A stretch of DNA of 6,247 bases, from positions 1-6,247 of the forward strand of contig DQLO01000142.1 in assembly GCA_015660155.1 (NCBI GenBank), given 5' to 3'. The DNA is from Verrucomicrobiota bacterium. Lineage in GTDB: Bacteria > Verrucomicrobiota > Verrucomicrobiia > Limisphaerales > UBA1100. Below are positions 5,868 through 6,247 of the stretch, piece after piece (position 1 is the first letter of the stretch; each line of letters begins with the position of its first letter). The notes below the pieces were generated by a model. It saw only the letters and a list, made by a program, of their open reading frames with translations, was not told the origin of the DNA and searched no databases. Both the position numbers and the translations under genes were made by a program.

Positions 5868-6247
5868 ATGCACTGTGCTTACGATCTCGCCGCGACTTAT
5901 GCGGAAAACTTTCAGCGCGGGCCGCGGCTTTCATCGCCACCCAATGTTTCCGTTACCCCCGAAAACGAACGGGTCGAGTTTCTCGGCAATCCAGTCAACA
6001 GTCGCCTCGGGATAGCCGCCGGTTTATTGCTCAATGCGAAATGGATTGAAGGCTACGCCGACCGCGGGTGGGATTTGTTGACATACAAAACTGTGCGCTC
6101 GTCCGTGCGCGCTTGTTATCCGCCGCCCAATTGGGCTTTTGTGAATGCCGATGCCGGCGAGGGACCGGTTTATGCAACCGACGACTTACCGGATGATCCG
6201 GCGGATATTAGCTCGGCGGTGTGTTTTGGGATGCCGTCGATGTCACC
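5868..6247 (+). CDS. Dihydroorotate dehydrogenase-like FMN protein, N-terminal part (cut by window edge)
   Basis: From the ATG at 5868 the frame stays open for 126 codons to the window end. The protein looks like the start of a class I dihydroorotate dehydrogenase-type TIM barrel, which binds FMN. GNPVNSRLGIAAGLLLNAK (residues 40-58) corresponds to the first beta strand and FMN loop (NPV...ASG in class I enzymes). LLTYKTV (70-76) with Lys74 matches the TKT/TKS motif that contacts FMN, and a PPP follows at 85-87 as in class IB proteins. FGMPS (120-124) matches the NSMGLPN orotate loop, but the Asn that contacts orotate seems to be replaced. The extra Tyr73 before Lys74 is also unusual. There is no clear ribosome binding site, so the start is tentative; the frame is open further upstream but I see no better start codon. 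It could be pyrD or, more likely, a paralogue with another substrate. Confidence 0.75.
   Translation, partial: MHCAYDLAATYAENFQRGPRLSSPPNVSVTPENERVEFLGNPVNSRLGIAAGLLLNAKWIEGYADRGWDLLTYKTVRSSVRACYPPPNWAFVNADAGEGPVYATDDLPDDPADISSAVCFGMPSMS

Noticed and set aside
5834..6049. 71-codon plus-strand open frame over the start of the last gene
   Set aside because: It is Arg/Ser-rich and out of frame with the DHOD-like sequence, which has recognisable FMN motifs.
1..6247. CRISPR arrays, tRNA or rRNA genes, insertion sequences, defence or phage genes
   Set aside because: No regularly spaced repeats, cloverleaf-like sequences, transposase motifs or terminal inverted repeats were seen; the window is nearly all ordinary coding sequence.

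Overview
The window carries six consecutive protein-coding genes and the tail of a seventh, all on the plus strand and with almost no non-coding DNA. The DNA is GC-rich with strong third-position G/C bias, and genes are joined by 1-8 nt overlaps or very short spacers. A lipoprotein joining a Sel1-type repeat to a VWA domain, the codon use and the gene mix fit a member of the Planctomycetes-Verrucomicrobia-Chlamydiae group, most likely Verrucomicrobiota. That placement is an impression, as no marker gene is present.

Layout. Positions 1-105 hold the C-terminal 34 residues of an unrecognised upstream gene. Positions 98-1843 encode a flavoprotein very like eukaryotic alkyl-DHAP synthase (AGPS). 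Positions 1843-2649 encode a short-chain dehydrogenase resembling DHRS7B/PexRAP, the acyl/alkyl-DHAP reductase of mammals. Positions 2652-3317 encode a small PlsC-type acyltransferase. Positions 3334-4773 encode an M17 leucyl aminopeptidase (PepA) with every expected metal ligand. These genes overlap or are 2-16 nt apart and look like one operon. After a 97-nt intergenic region with a possible promoter, 4871-5827 encodes a secreted lipoprotein with a Sel1-like repeat and a VWA domain with intact MIDAS residues. From 5868 to the window edge runs the N-terminal part of a dihydroorotate dehydrogenase-like FMN protein.

How the genes fit together. The three lipid genes match three successive steps of peroxisomal ether-lipid synthesis: acyl-DHAP to alkyl-DHAP (AGPS), alkyl-DHAP to 1-alkyl-glycerol-3-phosphate (SDR), then acylation at sn-2 (PlsC). 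This would be a compact bacterial ether-lipid operon and is the main point of interest. The first acylation of DHAP and the fatty-alcohol supply are not encoded in the visible sequence; the cut-off upstream gene could be relevant but cannot be identified. PepA probably rides in the operon as a housekeeping peptidase. The last two genes appear unrelated to lipid synthesis.
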